Source of the DNA: UBA4744 sp963718995
GTDB taxonomy: Bacteria; Actinomycetota; Acidimicrobiia; Spongiisociales; UBA4744
Direction: 5' to 3'
DNA: 46,548 bases
Assembly (NCBI GenBank): GCA_963718995.1
Contig: CAVRAP010000014.1
Span: 1-46,548, forward strand
Made by a program: the position numbers and the translations under genes
Notes under the pieces: generated by a model
Databases searched by the model: none
Told to the model about the DNA's origin: nothing
Seen by the model: the letters and a program-made list of their open reading frames with translations, nothing else
Part shown: positions 1 to 8,778 of the stretch, one piece after another
Layout: every line of letters begins with the position of its first letter
Numbering within the stretch: the stretch's first letter is position 1

Positions 1-8
1 TACGGCCG

Positions 9-787
9 CTAGGCCTTTTTCTTCGGTCCTGGAAAGAACCCGTTGGTGGTCCGCACGTACTGCGCATAGCCCTCACGGGTCTTACCGAGCTTTTTCTCGA
101 GCAGGGCGGCACCGGAGACACGCATGAGGAGCACGCTCATCACCAGGGGTCCGACAAAGGACCACCATCCACCGGCGCCCAGAGCGAAGAGGAAGAAGCC
201 CCACCACACCATGAAGTCGCCGAAGTAGTTGGGATGGCGGGTATAGGCCCACACGCCTTGATCCATGACCTTGCCCTGGTTGGATGGGTCTGCTTTAAAT
301 CGGGACAGTTGGAAGTCGCCGACTGCCTCGAAAGAGAACCCGACAACCCAGAACACCAGGCCCAGATAGTCGAATAATCCCCAGGCATTGGTTCCATCCA
401 CCGCCGCCAGCAAGGGGAGCGAGACGATCCACGCAAGCATGGCTTGCAGCCAGAACACGGTGAAGAGGCTCTTGACGGGGAACCGGGACCTTGCCTCTTC
501 CGCATTGCCTGGTAGCGATAGTCCTCTCCCTTCCCGGCGTTTCGCCAGAACAGGTAGACAGACAACCGCACACCCCAGATGAAGAGCAGGCCGAGCACTA
601 CCGCCGGACGGGCGCTGTATTCAGTGTCGCTGGCAAATCGATACGTTGCCCCGAGCGTGATGAAGACGAGAGGCCAGAATGGATCGACAATGCCGGCGTC
701 TTTGCGAATGAGGCTCACGATCCACACGATGGTCAGGAGACCGGCCGCGGCTCCCAGGCCCAGGAAATAGGCTCCTATGTCGAACAC
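9..787 (-). CDS. DUF1295 / steroid 5-alpha-reductase-like membrane protein, frameshifted
   Basis: Integral membrane protein of the DUF1295 family, related to steroid 5-alpha reductases and isoprenylcysteine methyltransferases; the substrate is unknown. The C-terminal family motif TRHPNYFGD is present and several hydrophobic segments are visible. The N-terminal half (787 to about 490) and the C-terminal half (about 485 to 9) lie in different frames; adding one C to the GGG run at 485-487 (CCC on the coding strand) rejoins them as KRQGPRFPVKSLF and gives about 259 residues, normal for the family. The GTG at 787 is preferred over the GTG at 793 because GAAGGAG lies 5 bases before it. It follows the M50 protease gene by about 55 bases. 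A sequencing error is more likely than true decay. Confidence 0.75.
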
Positions 788-843
788 AACCACTCCTTCA
801 CAACCACTCCGTCACTGTGGCCCCACGATAACCACCAACCAGG

Positions 844-1965
844 TCACGAAAGCGATTGCCGCTGCATCCACCGGGTGATATCGCTGGCCGTGACCACGCC
901 GACCAGCCTTCCGTCCTCCACCACGACCACGCGCTGACCGGTCCCACTCAACTTGGTCAGGACCTCCTCGGCAGGTGTGTCCGCACCAACGGCATCCTCC
1001 GGTTGCAGGACCTGCATCGTGTCAGAGACACGCACCTCATCCCACCGGTCACGAGGGACCTCACCGAGTTGTTTGAGCGAGATCAACCCCCGCACCCTGC
1101 CTTCCTGAAGAACGGGGAAAGCGGACACGTTGTTGGCCATGAAATGATCGTCGAACACCTGCTGCAGCGTCAGGTTGGCGTCGACGGCCAGCGGTGTGCG
1201 GGTCATGACCTGGGCGGCGACCACGCCATTGAGTCCCTCCTGGACCGTCAGTTGGGTGAGCGCCGCCCCGGCGGCCTGGAACAGGAACCAGCCGAGCACG
1301 ATCCACCACAACCCCCCGAAATCGCCCCGGAAGAAGACACTCAATACCCCAACGGCGATCATCCCGCCGGCCACAACCCGGCCGCCGTTGCCGGCAATCT
1401 GGGTGGCCCGGTGGTAGTCACCGGTGGTTCGCCACACGATCGAGCGCAACACCCGACCACCGTCGAGCGGAAACCCGGGAAGCAGATTGAATCCTCCTAG
1501 GAGAACGTTGATCCATCCCAACCGGCCAAACAGCTGGTCGAAGGCTGATCGATCACCGATGATCGCTGCCAAACCCAGGAACAACGCCCCGAGGGCAAAC
1601 GACGAAGCCGGGCCCGCAATCGTGATCGCCAACTCGTCCTGCGGGGTAGCCGCTTCCGATTCGATTTCCGAGACCCCGCCGAAAACAAACAGCCGGATCC
1701 TCCGCACGGTTGTGCCCCGTCGAACCGCAATTACCGAGTGGCTCAGCTCGTGCACCAGCACACTCGCAAAGAACAGGAAAGCCCCAAAGAAGGCAGCCAG
1801 CCACAGCGAAGGCTTCCCGAGCGGATCCATCAACCCGCGCCCCTGGGCATCGACCAGATCAGCCCAGAAGAAGAAGACGATCAGGAAGAAGATCACCAGC
1901 CACGAGGTGTCGATGACGATCGGAATGCCGAAAATCCGACCAACCCGCAGACCGCCTCCGGTCAT
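844..1965 (-). CDS. Site-2-type zinc metalloprotease (M50) with CBS pair
   Basis: Intramembrane metalloprotease of the S2P/M50B family (373 aa), similar in layout to mycobacterial Rip3. The zinc motif HELSH is at residues 72-76 and the third ligand motif NLLPGFPLDGG at about 160-170 (D168). Hydrophobic segments cover about 20-35, 55-70, 115-135, 145-165 and 195-235. Two CBS domains, which usually bind adenine nucleotides, fill about 250-373. Substrates are not predictable from sequence; the CBS pair suggests regulation by energy state. The start ATG overlaps the tsaD stop as ATGA, so it looks translationally coupled to the t6A operon, with which it has no obvious functional link. Confidence 0.88.
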   Translation of the reverse strand: MTGGGLRVGRIFGIPIVIDTSWLVIFFLIVFFFWADLVDAQGRGLMDPLGKPSLWLAAFFGAFLFFASVLVHELSHSVIAVRRGTTVRRIRLFVFGGVSEIESEAATPQDELAITIAGPASSFALGALFLGLAAIIGDRSAFDQLFGRLGWINVLLGGFNLLPGFPLDGGRVLRSIVWRTTGDYHRATQIAGNGGRVVAGGMIAVGVLSVFFRGDFGGLWWIVLGWFLFQAAGAALTQLTVQEGLNGVVAAQVMTRTPLAVDANLTLQQVFDDHFMANNVSAFPVLQEGRVRGLISLKQLGEVPRDRWDEVRVSDTMQVLQPEDAVGADTPAEEVLTKLSGTGQRVVVVEDGRLVGVVTASDITRWMQRQSLS

Positions 1966-2979
1966 CGGATGTCGAGCGACATCGACGGATCAACCTGCCC
2001 GTCCCAGGCGGTGTAGACACCCTCGGACAGCCAGTGCGATCCGACTGCACCAATCATGGCGGCGTTGTCGGTGCACAGCAGTTGCGAGGGGAGAAGGAGT
2101 CGTACGCCGCGACGGTCGGCTTCTTCCTGCATGCGCACCCGCAACCGGCGATTGGCGAGGACTCCCCCACCGCCGCCGACCATCTTGACTCCCGTGTCAT
2201 CGACCGCGTTGAAGGTCTTGGTGACCAGAGCATCAACGATGGCTTCCTGGACCGAGGCGGCCACGTCGGCCAGCGGTGGAAGGGTGTTGCTCGCAGACCG
2301 ACTTCTTGATGAACGTGACGACCGATGTCTTCAGCCCGGAGAACGAGAGGTTGTAGCGGTCGTCCTGGAGAGCCCGGGGAAAGCGAACTGCGTCGGGATT
2401 GCCTTTGGTTGAAGCACGGTCGATGGCCGGTCCGCCCGGATAGCCGAGACCCATGAACCGGGCCAGCTTGTCGAAGGCCTCACCCGAAGCATCATCGATC
2501 GTGCGCCCCAGAACCTCGTAGTCACCCCAATCCCGTACGTGCACGATCTGGCTGTGCCCGCCCGAGGCCAGAACTACAACGGCGGGGGGAACGAAGTCGT
2601 CGTATTCCAGGCGGGGGGCAAAAAGGTGGCCTTCCATGTGGTCGACTCCGACGAACGGAAGCTGTCTGGCCCACGCCGTTGCCTTGCCGAACGAAAAGCC
2701 GACCAGCAGGGCACCAACCAACCCCGGCCCCTGGGTGGCGGCGATGCCGTCGAGATCGTCGGGATGCACACCCGCTTCGCTGATGGCCCGATGGGTGAGG
2801 GAGCGGATCGACTCGACATGAGCGCGGGCAGCCACCTCGGGTACCACGCCCCCGAAACGGGAGTGCATGTCGACCTGCGATGACAAAACGTTGGAAAGGG
2901 CACGGGTACCGCGCACCACGGCCACGGCTGTTTCGTCGCAGCTGGTCTCAAACGCCAGAACCGTCGGTTCGAGACTCAT
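1962..2979 (-). CDS. tsaD: tRNA N6-adenosine threonylcarbamoyltransferase TsaD, one frameshift
   Basis: Transfers the threonylcarbamoyl group to A37 of ANN-decoding tRNAs (t6A), working with TsaB and TsaE. The ASKHA fold is clear: ETSCDETAVAVV near the N-terminus, HMEGH metal ligands (H114, H118), SGGHSQIVHV, SFSGLKTSVV and the C-terminal CTDNAAMIG with a metal-binding Asp. The frame breaks around 2275-2290: the first part ends in EQHPS and the second resumes at PPLADVAASVQEA. One base removed restores about 338 residues, the usual size. The start is the ATG at 2979, with AGGAG 9 bases upstream, overlapping the rimI stop as ATGA; the upstream in-frame start at 3045 is inside rimI and is rejected. 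The gene is essential in most bacteria, so a sequence error is likely. Confidence 0.92.
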
Positions 2980-3464
2980 GGCAGGCTGCTCCTGATCTCC
3001 TCGAGCCGGCCACCGAATAGCGGCTGGTCTATGTCGTGGACCCACATGATGAGAGCATCCTCGTCACCGTAGTAACTCTTACGCACGCCGACCGGTGCCA
3101 TCCCGAAGCGACGATAGAGCTCCTGGGCGGAGTGGTTCGATGAGCGCACCTCGAGGGTGAGATGCTTCGCTCCTCCCAGGAGGGCGGCATCGATGAGGCT
3201 GAGCATCAGGCGCGTGCCGAGCTTCCCACCCCGAGCCTCTGAGGTAACGGCGATGGTCGTCACGTGAGCTTCGTCCAATACCTGGAGCAGACCGGCATAC
3301 CCGACCACCTCACCCGTCTCGTCGACCGCAATCACGTAGCAGCGGCCGCTCTGTTCCAGCTCATCTTGAAAGACGGCCTCCGACCAGGGTTGCGGAAAGG
3401 TTGAGCATTCGAGCCGGTGAACACCGGGCAGATCGGAGGGCACCATCGGTCGGATATCGATCAC
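2976..3464 (-). CDS. rimI: Ribosomal-protein-alanine N-acetyltransferase RimI (GNAT)
   Basis: GNAT-fold N-alpha-acetyltransferase; RimI classically acetylates the N-terminus of ribosomal protein S18 and in actinobacteria has broader targets. The acetyl-CoA loop is seen as ARGGKLGTRLM, followed by LEVRSSNHSAQELYRRFGM, a RimI hallmark. Two starts are possible: ATG at 3485 (169 aa, overlapping tsaB by 25 bases) or GTG at 3464 (162 aa), which overlaps the tsaB stop as GTGA, begins at the conserved VIDIRPM and matches the overlap style of the operon. I chose the GTG. The gene lies between tsaB and tsaD, its standard place. Confidence 0.88.
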   Translation of the reverse strand: MIDIRPMVPSDLPGVHRLECSTFPQPWSEAVFQDELEQSGRCYVIAVDETGEVVGYAGLLQVLDEAHVTTIAVTSEARGGKLGTRLMLSLIDAALLGGAKHLTLEVRSSNHSAQELYRRFGMAPVGVRKSYYGDEDALIMWVHDIDQPLFGGRLEEIRSSLP

Positions 3465-4180
3465 GCCGGTGAGGACTCCACCCATGGCCCCTCCTCTCGA
3501 AAGGTTTTCCAGCTGATGTTGACGTCGGGCTCCCGCAGGTAGAGCGGGCGAACCTCGTCGGCATGGGGGAACTCTTCCTTTTCCACCCGGCCGACTGCCA
3601 GTTCCAGCATGGCCTCCGCCGCCGGAAACTGTGGCCGGCCGCTCTTCACCCGGTGCAGCCCCTGGAAGAAGCCTTCGGGGAGCGCGGCCCAGTCGCCTAC
3701 CACCAGGGCCTCTTCCGGATCGGACTGCAATATGGCCCGGAATCGCTCCACCGTGACCAATTGGGGGGGACCATCCTTGACCACGCCACCCGGCAACGGC
3801 CGGTAGGACGCAATTGCCAATTCGCCACGGCGCACATCAACAACCGACCAGATGTGACGGCGGTGGGTGGAGGCCCGCAACGCGATCACGTCCAGCGAAC
3901 TCAAGGGAACGAGCGGGACCCCGAGCGCCGACGCCAACCCCTGAGCGGTAGAGAGACCGACCCGAATACCGGTATAGAGCCCGGGACCGACGTCGATCAC
4001 GATCGCGTCGAGCTCATGGGGACGCCAGCCCACCTGGTCGAAGCAGAAGTCGAGCGCCGAGACGACAAAAGCTCCGTGTCCCCGCCGGTCGACTCGATCA
4101 GCTGCGGCAACAACCTCACGTCCGTTCCCGAGAGCAATGGAACTGGCCGGAGTAGCGGTCTCGATAGCCAGCAGCCTCAT
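3461..4180 (-). CDS. tsaB: tRNA t6A synthesis protein TsaB
   Basis: Inactive TsaD paralogue that acts as a scaffold for the TsaB-TsaD-TsaE complex in t6A37 synthesis. The 239-aa product has the ASKHA start MRLLAIETATPASSIAL and the signature DVGPGLYTGIRVGLSTAQGL. Length is normal. The ATG overlaps the tsaE stop as ATGA (4177-4180), so the tsaE-tsaB-rimI-tsaD genes form one translationally coupled string. No frame problem is seen. Confidence 0.93.
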   Translation of the reverse strand: MRLLAIETATPASSIALGNGREVVAAADRVDRRGHGAFVVSALDFCFDQVGWRPHELDAIVIDVGPGLYTGIRVGLSTAQGLASALGVPLVPLSSLDVIALRASTHRRHIWSVVDVRRGELAIASYRPLPGGVVKDGPPQLVTVERFRAILQSDPEEALVVGDWAALPEGFFQGLHRVKSGRPQFPAAEAMLELAVGRVEKEEFPHADEVRPLYLREPDVNISWKTFREEGPWVESSPA

Positions 4181-4635
4181 TCGACCATCTCCTTCAGGGA
4201 ACGGGTCAGCCAGGCTCCGTGCGGCACGAGTCGCAGGACCCGCTCGTTGGGTCCGGCGACCTCGATTTCAACGCTCAGGTGATCGTCCGGCATGGCCGAA
4301 ACCACGGAATTGCCCCACTCGACAATGAGCACCCCATCGCGTGATGCCTCAAAGAGGTCGAGATCATCCAGTTCATTGAGTGACTCGACCCGGTAAACGT
4401 CTGCATGGGTGAGGGGCGTGAACCCACCCAAATAGCGGCGCACCAGCATGAAGCTGGGGCTGATCACCGGCTCTTCGATACCGAGCCCTTCGGCCAGCCC
4501 GCCGGCAAAGGCGGTCTTGCCCGCCCCCAGCTCGCCGGCGAGGAGCAGGACGTCACCGGGCGCCAAAAAACTGGCGAGACGGCGACCGATCGCACGGGTC
4601 TCGACCTCGCTCGTCGAGTGAAGTTCGACCGTCAT
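4177..4635 (-). CDS. tsaE: tRNA t6A synthesis ATPase TsaE
   Basis: P-loop ATPase that drives turnover of the TsaB-TsaD complex. The Walker A motif GELGAGKT is near residue 35-42, followed by the family motifs ISPSF and THADVYRVE, and WGNS near the C-terminal third. The length of 152 aa is typical. The ATG at 4635 overlaps the uracil-DNA glycosylase stop by 4 bases, placing it directly after a DNA repair gene that is not part of the usual t6A neighbourhood. Confidence 0.93.
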   Translation of the reverse strand: MTVELHSTSEVETRAIGRRLASFLAPGDVLLLAGELGAGKTAFAGGLAEGLGIEEPVISPSFMLVRRYLGGFTPLTHADVYRVESLNELDDLDLFEASRDGVLIVEWGNSVVSAMPDDHLSVEIEVAGPNERVLRLVPHGAWLTRSLKEMVE

Positions 4636-5276
4636 CTGAAAAGCCCCAGTTGCTCAGAAGCATCGTCCGGGACCGACCGAGAGGGGGACGCCAATGAAGA
4701 TCCGGCGCGACTTTCCAGCGTGGCTTTCACCAGAGCAAAGTCCTCCTGCATCGAGGCGAGGATGGGGGCTGATCCTCGTAGCGCCGCCGCCGGATGAAAG
4801 GTAGGTATCACCGTGCGGTTCCACCACGGATAGGCCTTTCCCCGAAGTCGAGTGATTCCCCGCTCCTCTTTGAGCAGCAGCTTGGTCGCGAAGTTGCCGA
4901 GTGTCATGACCACGGCCGGGTCGATCAGTCGAATCTGCCCGGCGAGATAGTCCTTGCATGCGGCTATCTCATCCGGTCGGGGATCCCGGTTCCCGGGCGG
5001 ACGGCACTTGACAACATTGGCGATGTACACGTCGGACCGCTCCAAACCGATCTCGGCCAGGAGCCGGTTGAGGAGTTGGCCCGCAGCGCCAACGAATGGG
5101 ATTCCCTCGAGGTCTTCGTTGCGGCCGGGCCCCTCTCCGACAAACATCACGTCGGCGTTGGCGCTCCCGTCCCCGAAGACGACATTGGTGCGAGTCGCGG
5201 CCAGCCCGCACGCCGTGCAGGTCGCGGCCTGCCCGGCCAAAACCTTGAGTTCTCGAGCCGCTGTTGTTTCTGACAT
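4632..5276 (-). CDS. Family 4 (Fe-S) uracil-DNA glycosylase
   Basis: Removes uracil from DNA and carries a 4Fe-4S cluster, as do UdgA/UDGa enzymes. The four expected cysteines are present: C20 and C23 (ATCTACG), C91 (VVKCRPPGNRDP) and C107 (IAACKDY). The active-site motif is GEGPGRNEDLEGIPFVGAAG (residues 48-67) and the second motif is FHPAAALR. I start at MSETTAAREL (ATG 5276); a longer open frame to 5480 only runs back through the preceding gene. It begins 4 bases after the P1 peptidase stop and overlaps tsaE, so it is cotranscribed with both. Confidence 0.9.
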   Translation of the reverse strand: MSETTAARELKVLAGQAATCTACGLAATRTNVVFGDGSANADVMFVGEGPGRNEDLEGIPFVGAAGQLLNRLLAEIGLERSDVYIANVVKCRPPGNRDPRPDEIAACKDYLAGQIRLIDPAVVMTLGNFATKLLLKEERGITRLRGKAYPWWNRTVIPTFHPAAALRGSAPILASMQEDFALVKATLESRAGSSLASPSRSVPDDASEQLGLFR

Positions 5277-5280
5277 TCTC

Positions 5281-6171
5281 TTACCCGGAGTCCGAACCTG
5301 CCGCCTCCTGCAACGCTGCCTCGATGGCACGACCCGTTGCGACGAATGCAGCTTCGCCGATGAGATCGACCGAAGCTTCCACGTCGCCGCAGGAGACTGC
5401 AAAAGCGGCATCGCCATCATATCGAGTGTGACCGGGACGGAGGCAAACGGCCAGAGCATCCTGGGCTCGCACCGCGACACGTAGCAGGTCGTTGCGGGCG
5501 AGTCTGGCGTTGGTAGCGACCACCACCAGGGTGGTGTTCGTGGTCGGATCCGGCAGTAGAGCAGGGGGTCCGGGAATGAGGGAACCTCCCGTCAGGGGCT
5601 CTCCTTCGAGGGTGAAGGCGTCTCCTACGGCATTGACCACGGCCAGCGCACCAACCAGGGCGCCGTCGACTTCAATGGCGGCCGAGCCCAGTCCCCCTTT
5701 GCTGATCTCCCCTGGACCCCGCCATCCACCAACGATGGCGCCCGTGCCGGCCCCGACACTGCCCATCTGAACCGGGTCGTTCGATGCAGCTCGCACCGCA
5801 GCCGCTCCCTCGGCGGGTCCCGGTCTGACGGAAGGATCCCCGACAAGAAGATCGAAGATGACCGCCGCCGGAACGATGGGAACCGGCCCGATGGGTGTCG
5901 GATGTCCCCGACCGGCGGCTGCCAATTCCGTGACTACCCCATCGGCGGCTGCCAACCCGAAAGCGCTCCCACCGGTCAAAAGGATCGCCTGAATCGTCTC
6001 TACGCGCATCCCGGGCGCCAGGAGGGCAGTCTCCCGGGTGCCGGGTGCCGCTCCTCGAATCTCGATTGCGGCGATGTTCGGTTCCGGGAAGATGACCACG
6101 GTGCAACCGGTCATAGCGACCGGATCGGTCCAATGGCCGACCTCGATTCCCGGGATCGAGGTGATGGTCAC
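5281..6171 (-). CDS. P1 family (S58, DmpA-like) peptidase
   Basis: Ntn-hydrolase-fold aminopeptidase/amidase of family S58 (DmpA, BapA), made as a precursor that cleaves itself to expose a catalytic Ser or Thr. The sequence shows TSIPGIEVGHWTD at the start, GSAFGLAAADG, GSVGAGTGA, and the likely self-cleavage site GGLGSAAI, which would leave S163 as nucleophile. With the GTG at 6171 the product is 296 aa; this GTG overlaps the alr stop as GTGA, so I prefer it to an ATG at 6249 lying inside alr. Its location next to alanine racemase hints at peptide or D-amino-acid metabolism, but that is inference. Confidence 0.85.
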   Translation of the reverse strand: MTITSIPGIEVGHWTDPVAMTGCTVVIFPEPNIAAIEIRGAAPGTRETALLAPGMRVETIQAILLTGGSAFGLAAADGVVTELAAAGRGHPTPIGPVPIVPAAVIFDLLVGDPSVRPGPAEGAAAVRAASNDPVQMGSVGAGTGAIVGGWRGPGEISKGGLGSAAIEVDGALVGALAVVNAVGDAFTLEGEPLTGGSLIPGPPALLPDPTTNTTLVVVATNARLARNDLLRVAVRAQDALAVCLRPGHTRYDGDAAFAVSCGDVEASVDLIGEAAFVATGRAIEAALQEAAGSDSG

Positions 6172-7268
6172 GGCAGATACCGTCGCGGGAGCCGCGGGCC
6201 GATCTGACAGACAATCTCGTAGGAGATGGTGTCGAGATGCTCGGCCCATTCGTCGGCGGTCACCGTTTCGGCTCCCTGAGAACCAAGCAACACCACTTCG
6301 TCGCCTACTTCAACCGGATCATCGCCAACATCGACCATGACCTGGTCCATGGTGACCGTGCCCGCCAGAGGGTGGCGTTTGCCTCTGATCAGGACATCAC
6401 CGCCGTGTGCACCGAGTGCTCGCGGGAGGCCGTCGGCGTACCCGACCGGAACCGTTGCGACCTGTGCGTCCGCCGGAAGAGCTTTGCGACGCCCGTACGA
6501 TGGCCGGCTTCCGGCCGGGAGGCGCCGCACCATGGAGATGTGGGAAACCACTCGCATGGCAGGTCGCAGGTCGAGTTCGGGGACCATGCCGGGAGCCGGA
6601 CGTTGTCCGTATATGCCAATTCCCACGCGTACAAGATCGAGGCGCGCTTCGGGGTAGAGCAATGTTGCGGCTGTGTTGGCTGCATGACGAATCGGAACGT
6701 CAACGCCAACCTTATGGAGCTGTTCAACGAAACCATTAAGGGTCTCCAGCTGTTTCCTGGTGAACGAGACGTCGTCCTCGGCCACGGCGAAGTGGGTCCA
6801 AACGCCCTCGAGCTGCAGATGCGGATCGGCCACGATGGCGGCCACCAGGTCTTTGGCATCGGCGATGGTCGCCCCAACCCGATGCATTCCCGTGTCCACC
6901 TTCAGGTGGGTGGCCAACGGTTGGTTGGCTGCCTCACTCAGCGCCTTGACGAATCCAGACGTATAAACGGTGGGGATGAGATCCCATGTGATCACCTCCC
7001 CTGCCGACCGGTCCGGTGGCTCAGACAGGAGGAGAATTGGTGCTTCGATCCCTGCCTCCCGCAGTCGGATCGCCTCCTCAACCAACGCCACTGCCAGCAT
7101 GGGTGCTCCCGCCTCCAGGGCAGCTTCAGCAACCGGGACATCTCCATGCCCGTACGCATCTGCCTTGACCACCGCACAGAGCCGTGCAGGTGCGGCGATA
7201 CCCGCCAATAACCGAACATTGTGCGCAATCGCATCGAGGTCTATCTCGACCCAGGATGGTCTCACCAT
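6168..7268 (-). CDS. alr: Alanine racemase
   Basis: PLP enzyme that interconverts L- and D-alanine for peptidoglycan. The start MVRPSWVEIDLDAIAHN is typical; the PLP lysine is K35 in VVKADAYGHG; the second catalytic tyrosine is in PSYGRRK, and TMDQVMVDVG and VPVGYADGLPR are family motifs. Length is 366 aa. The ATG at 7268 overlaps the nnr gene by a few bases; an upstream start at 7478 lies within nnr and has no family homology. The order nnr-alr-tsaE is the conserved actinobacterial order, here with two extra genes inserted after alr. Confidence 0.93.
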   Translation of the reverse strand: MVRPSWVEIDLDAIAHNVRLLAGIAAPARLCAVVKADAYGHGDVPVAEAALEAGAPMLAVALVEEAIRLREAGIEAPILLLSEPPDRSAGEVITWDLIPTVYTSGFVKALSEAANQPLATHLKVDTGMHRVGATIADAKDLVAAIVADPHLQLEGVWTHFAVAEDDVSFTRKQLETLNGFVEQLHKVGVDVPIRHAANTAATLLYPEARLDLVRVGIGIYGQRPAPGMVPELDLRPAMRVVSHISMVRRLPAGSRPSYGRRKALPADAQVATVPVGYADGLPRALGAHGGDVLIRGKRHPLAGTVTMDQVMVDVGDDPVEVGDEVVLLGSQGAETVTADEWAEHLDTISYEIVCQIGPRLPRRYLP

Positions 7269-8671
7269 GCGAATCTCCCGATCTCGGTAGCCAGAGTATC
7301 CGCCGTAACCGTGGCGCGGCGTGCCAGCGCGGCGCCAGATCGGCCATGCCAGTAGGCAGCCGACCGACCTGCCTCTTCGGGATCGAGGCCTCGCGCCCAC
7401 AGAGCGGCAGCAAGACCGGTAAGCACGTCGCCGGTACCGATCGTTGCGAGTTCCGGGCCCCCGCTGGCAACCGCCCACAGTTGTTCCCCGGCCACGAAGG
7501 TCGGGGATCCCTTCAGGAGCACCACCGCCCCGGTCTGCGCCGCCAGTTCCCGGGCGTTCTGATACGTCGCGTCCCTACCGGTGAGCCGGTGAAACTCGCC
7601 CGCATGAGGAGTGATGAGCGTCGGGGAAGATCTCGTGGCCAAGGCTTCAGGACCCTCGATGGCGTTGAGACCGTCGGCGTCGATGATCAGAGGACCCTCC
7701 CAAGCTTCCATGAGCCCGGCCACCAGGCCCTCCTGGCCCGATCCCAACCCCGGCCCGAGGGCGACCACGTCATAGCGGGAGGCAGCCTCCAGTATTGCCG
7801 GCACATCGTCGGGAGCGAACCGGGTGCCGGTACCGATGCCGACCGTCATGATTTCGGCGGCCATACCGGCCAGGATCGGTTGGAGTCCGCCGGGGCAGGC
7901 GATCGTGACCGCACCGGCCCCACCGTTCAAGGCGCTGCGAGCCGCCAAATGAGCGGCCCCGACGAGACCGGCGGAGCCGCCGACGACCATGACAGATCCG
8001 CTCGACCACTTGTGGTCGTGGAGTTTCCGGCCGGGCCGGCGGGCATCGGCTTCCTCACACAGAAGAAACTCGCCACGTCCTCCGGTGAGTCCGATAGCGG
8101 ATATCTCGATCCCCCCGCAGAGTTCAGGCCCGCTGCCAATGAGATGGCCGACTTTCAGGGCATGGAAGGTTACGGTGCGATCGGCCGCGAACGCGGGCCC
8201 GATTGCCTCTCCGGTGGTCGCATCCAGGCCGCTGGGTACATCGACCGCCAGCACCGGTGCACCCTGGACCGTCCACGGAACCAGGGACTCGGGCAGGACA
8301 CTTCGAAACCCGGCACCAAATACGGAATCGATCACGAGATCGGCGTCCACCGGCTCGCCGAGATCTCGCACCCGCACCCCGGCCCCCGTGGCGGACTGAT
8401 AGGCCCACATCGCAACACTCGACGTAGGCGCCGCCAGAGCGTGGACCTCAACGGCCACGCCCCGTTGCTTGAGGTACCGCGCGGCGACGTAGCCGTCTCC
8501 GCCGTTGTTGCCCGGCCCGGCCAGCACCACGACTCGCGAACCATAGGAGGCACCCATCGAGACCGCGGCCAGCGCCACTGCCAGCCCGGCCCGCTCCATC
8601 AGCGTCTCGACCGGATCAGCAGCAGTTGCATCCAGTCGCGCTGATTCCTCTGGTGTGATGACGGGTTTCAT
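7262..8671 (-). CDS. nnr: Bifunctional NAD(P)H-hydrate epimerase / ADP-dependent dehydratase
   Basis: Repairs hydrated NADH and NADPH. The N-terminal YjeF epimerase domain (about 1-205) has GPGNNGGDGYVAAR and DVPSGLDATTGE. The C-terminal ribokinase-like dehydratase (about 220-469) has VALGPGLGSGQEG, IIDADGLNAI, ITPHAGEFHRL and the anion-hole motif GTGDVLTG. The fused length of 469 aa is usual. It is the first gene of the long minus-strand operon; the 107 bases before it also serve a divergent methyltransferase gene. Its Shine-Dalgarno sequence is weak. Confidence 0.93.
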   Translation of the reverse strand: MKPVITPEESARLDATAADPVETLMERAGLAVALAAVSMGASYGSRVVVLAGPGNNGGDGYVAARYLKQRGVAVEVHALAAPTSSVAMWAYQSATGAGVRVRDLGEPVDADLVIDSVFGAGFRSVLPESLVPWTVQGAPVLAVDVPSGLDATTGEAIGPAFAADRTVTFHALKVGHLIGSGPELCGGIEISAIGLTGGRGEFLLCEEADARRPGRKLHDHKWSSGSVMVVGGSAGLVGAAHLAARSALNGGAGAVTIACPGGLQPILAGMAAEIMTVGIGTGTRFAPDDVPAILEAASRYDVVALGPGLGSGQEGLVAGLMEAWEGPLIIDADGLNAIEGPEALATRSSPTLITPHAGEFHRLTGRDATYQNARELAAQTGAVVLLKGSPTFVAGEQLWAVASGGPELATIGTGDVLTGLAAALWARGLDPEEAGRSAAYWHGRSGAALARRATVTADTLATEIGRFAW

Positions 8672-8689
8672 GGGGCGATCACTGCAGGA

Positions 8690-8719
8690 ATGCTACTTGC
8701 GGAAGTTCAACGGTTTCGA
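8690..8719 (-). promoter_or_regulatory. Candidate promoter of the nnr-alr-tsa operon
   Basis: On the minus strand TCGAAA (8719-8714) and TAGCAT (8695-8690) are separated by 18 bases and lie about 20 bases before the nnr ATG. Each hexamer matches the housekeeping consensus at four of six positions. It is supported only by position in the divergent spacer. Confidence 0.35.
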
Positions 8720-8766
8720 TTCTCTCTATCGGATGGCCCGGTGGGCGGGGCCCAAGGCCTGAGGAC

Positions 8767-8772
8767 TAGTTT
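8767..8772 (+). promoter_or_regulatory. Candidate -10 element of a leaderless methyltransferase mRNA
   Basis: TAGTTT sits 6 bases before the ATG at 8779, the spacing expected if transcription starts at the start codon itself. There is no Shine-Dalgarno sequence and no good -35 box. Leaderless genes are common in actinobacteria; that is the basis for this inference. Confidence 0.35.
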
Positions 8773-8778
8773 GGTCTC

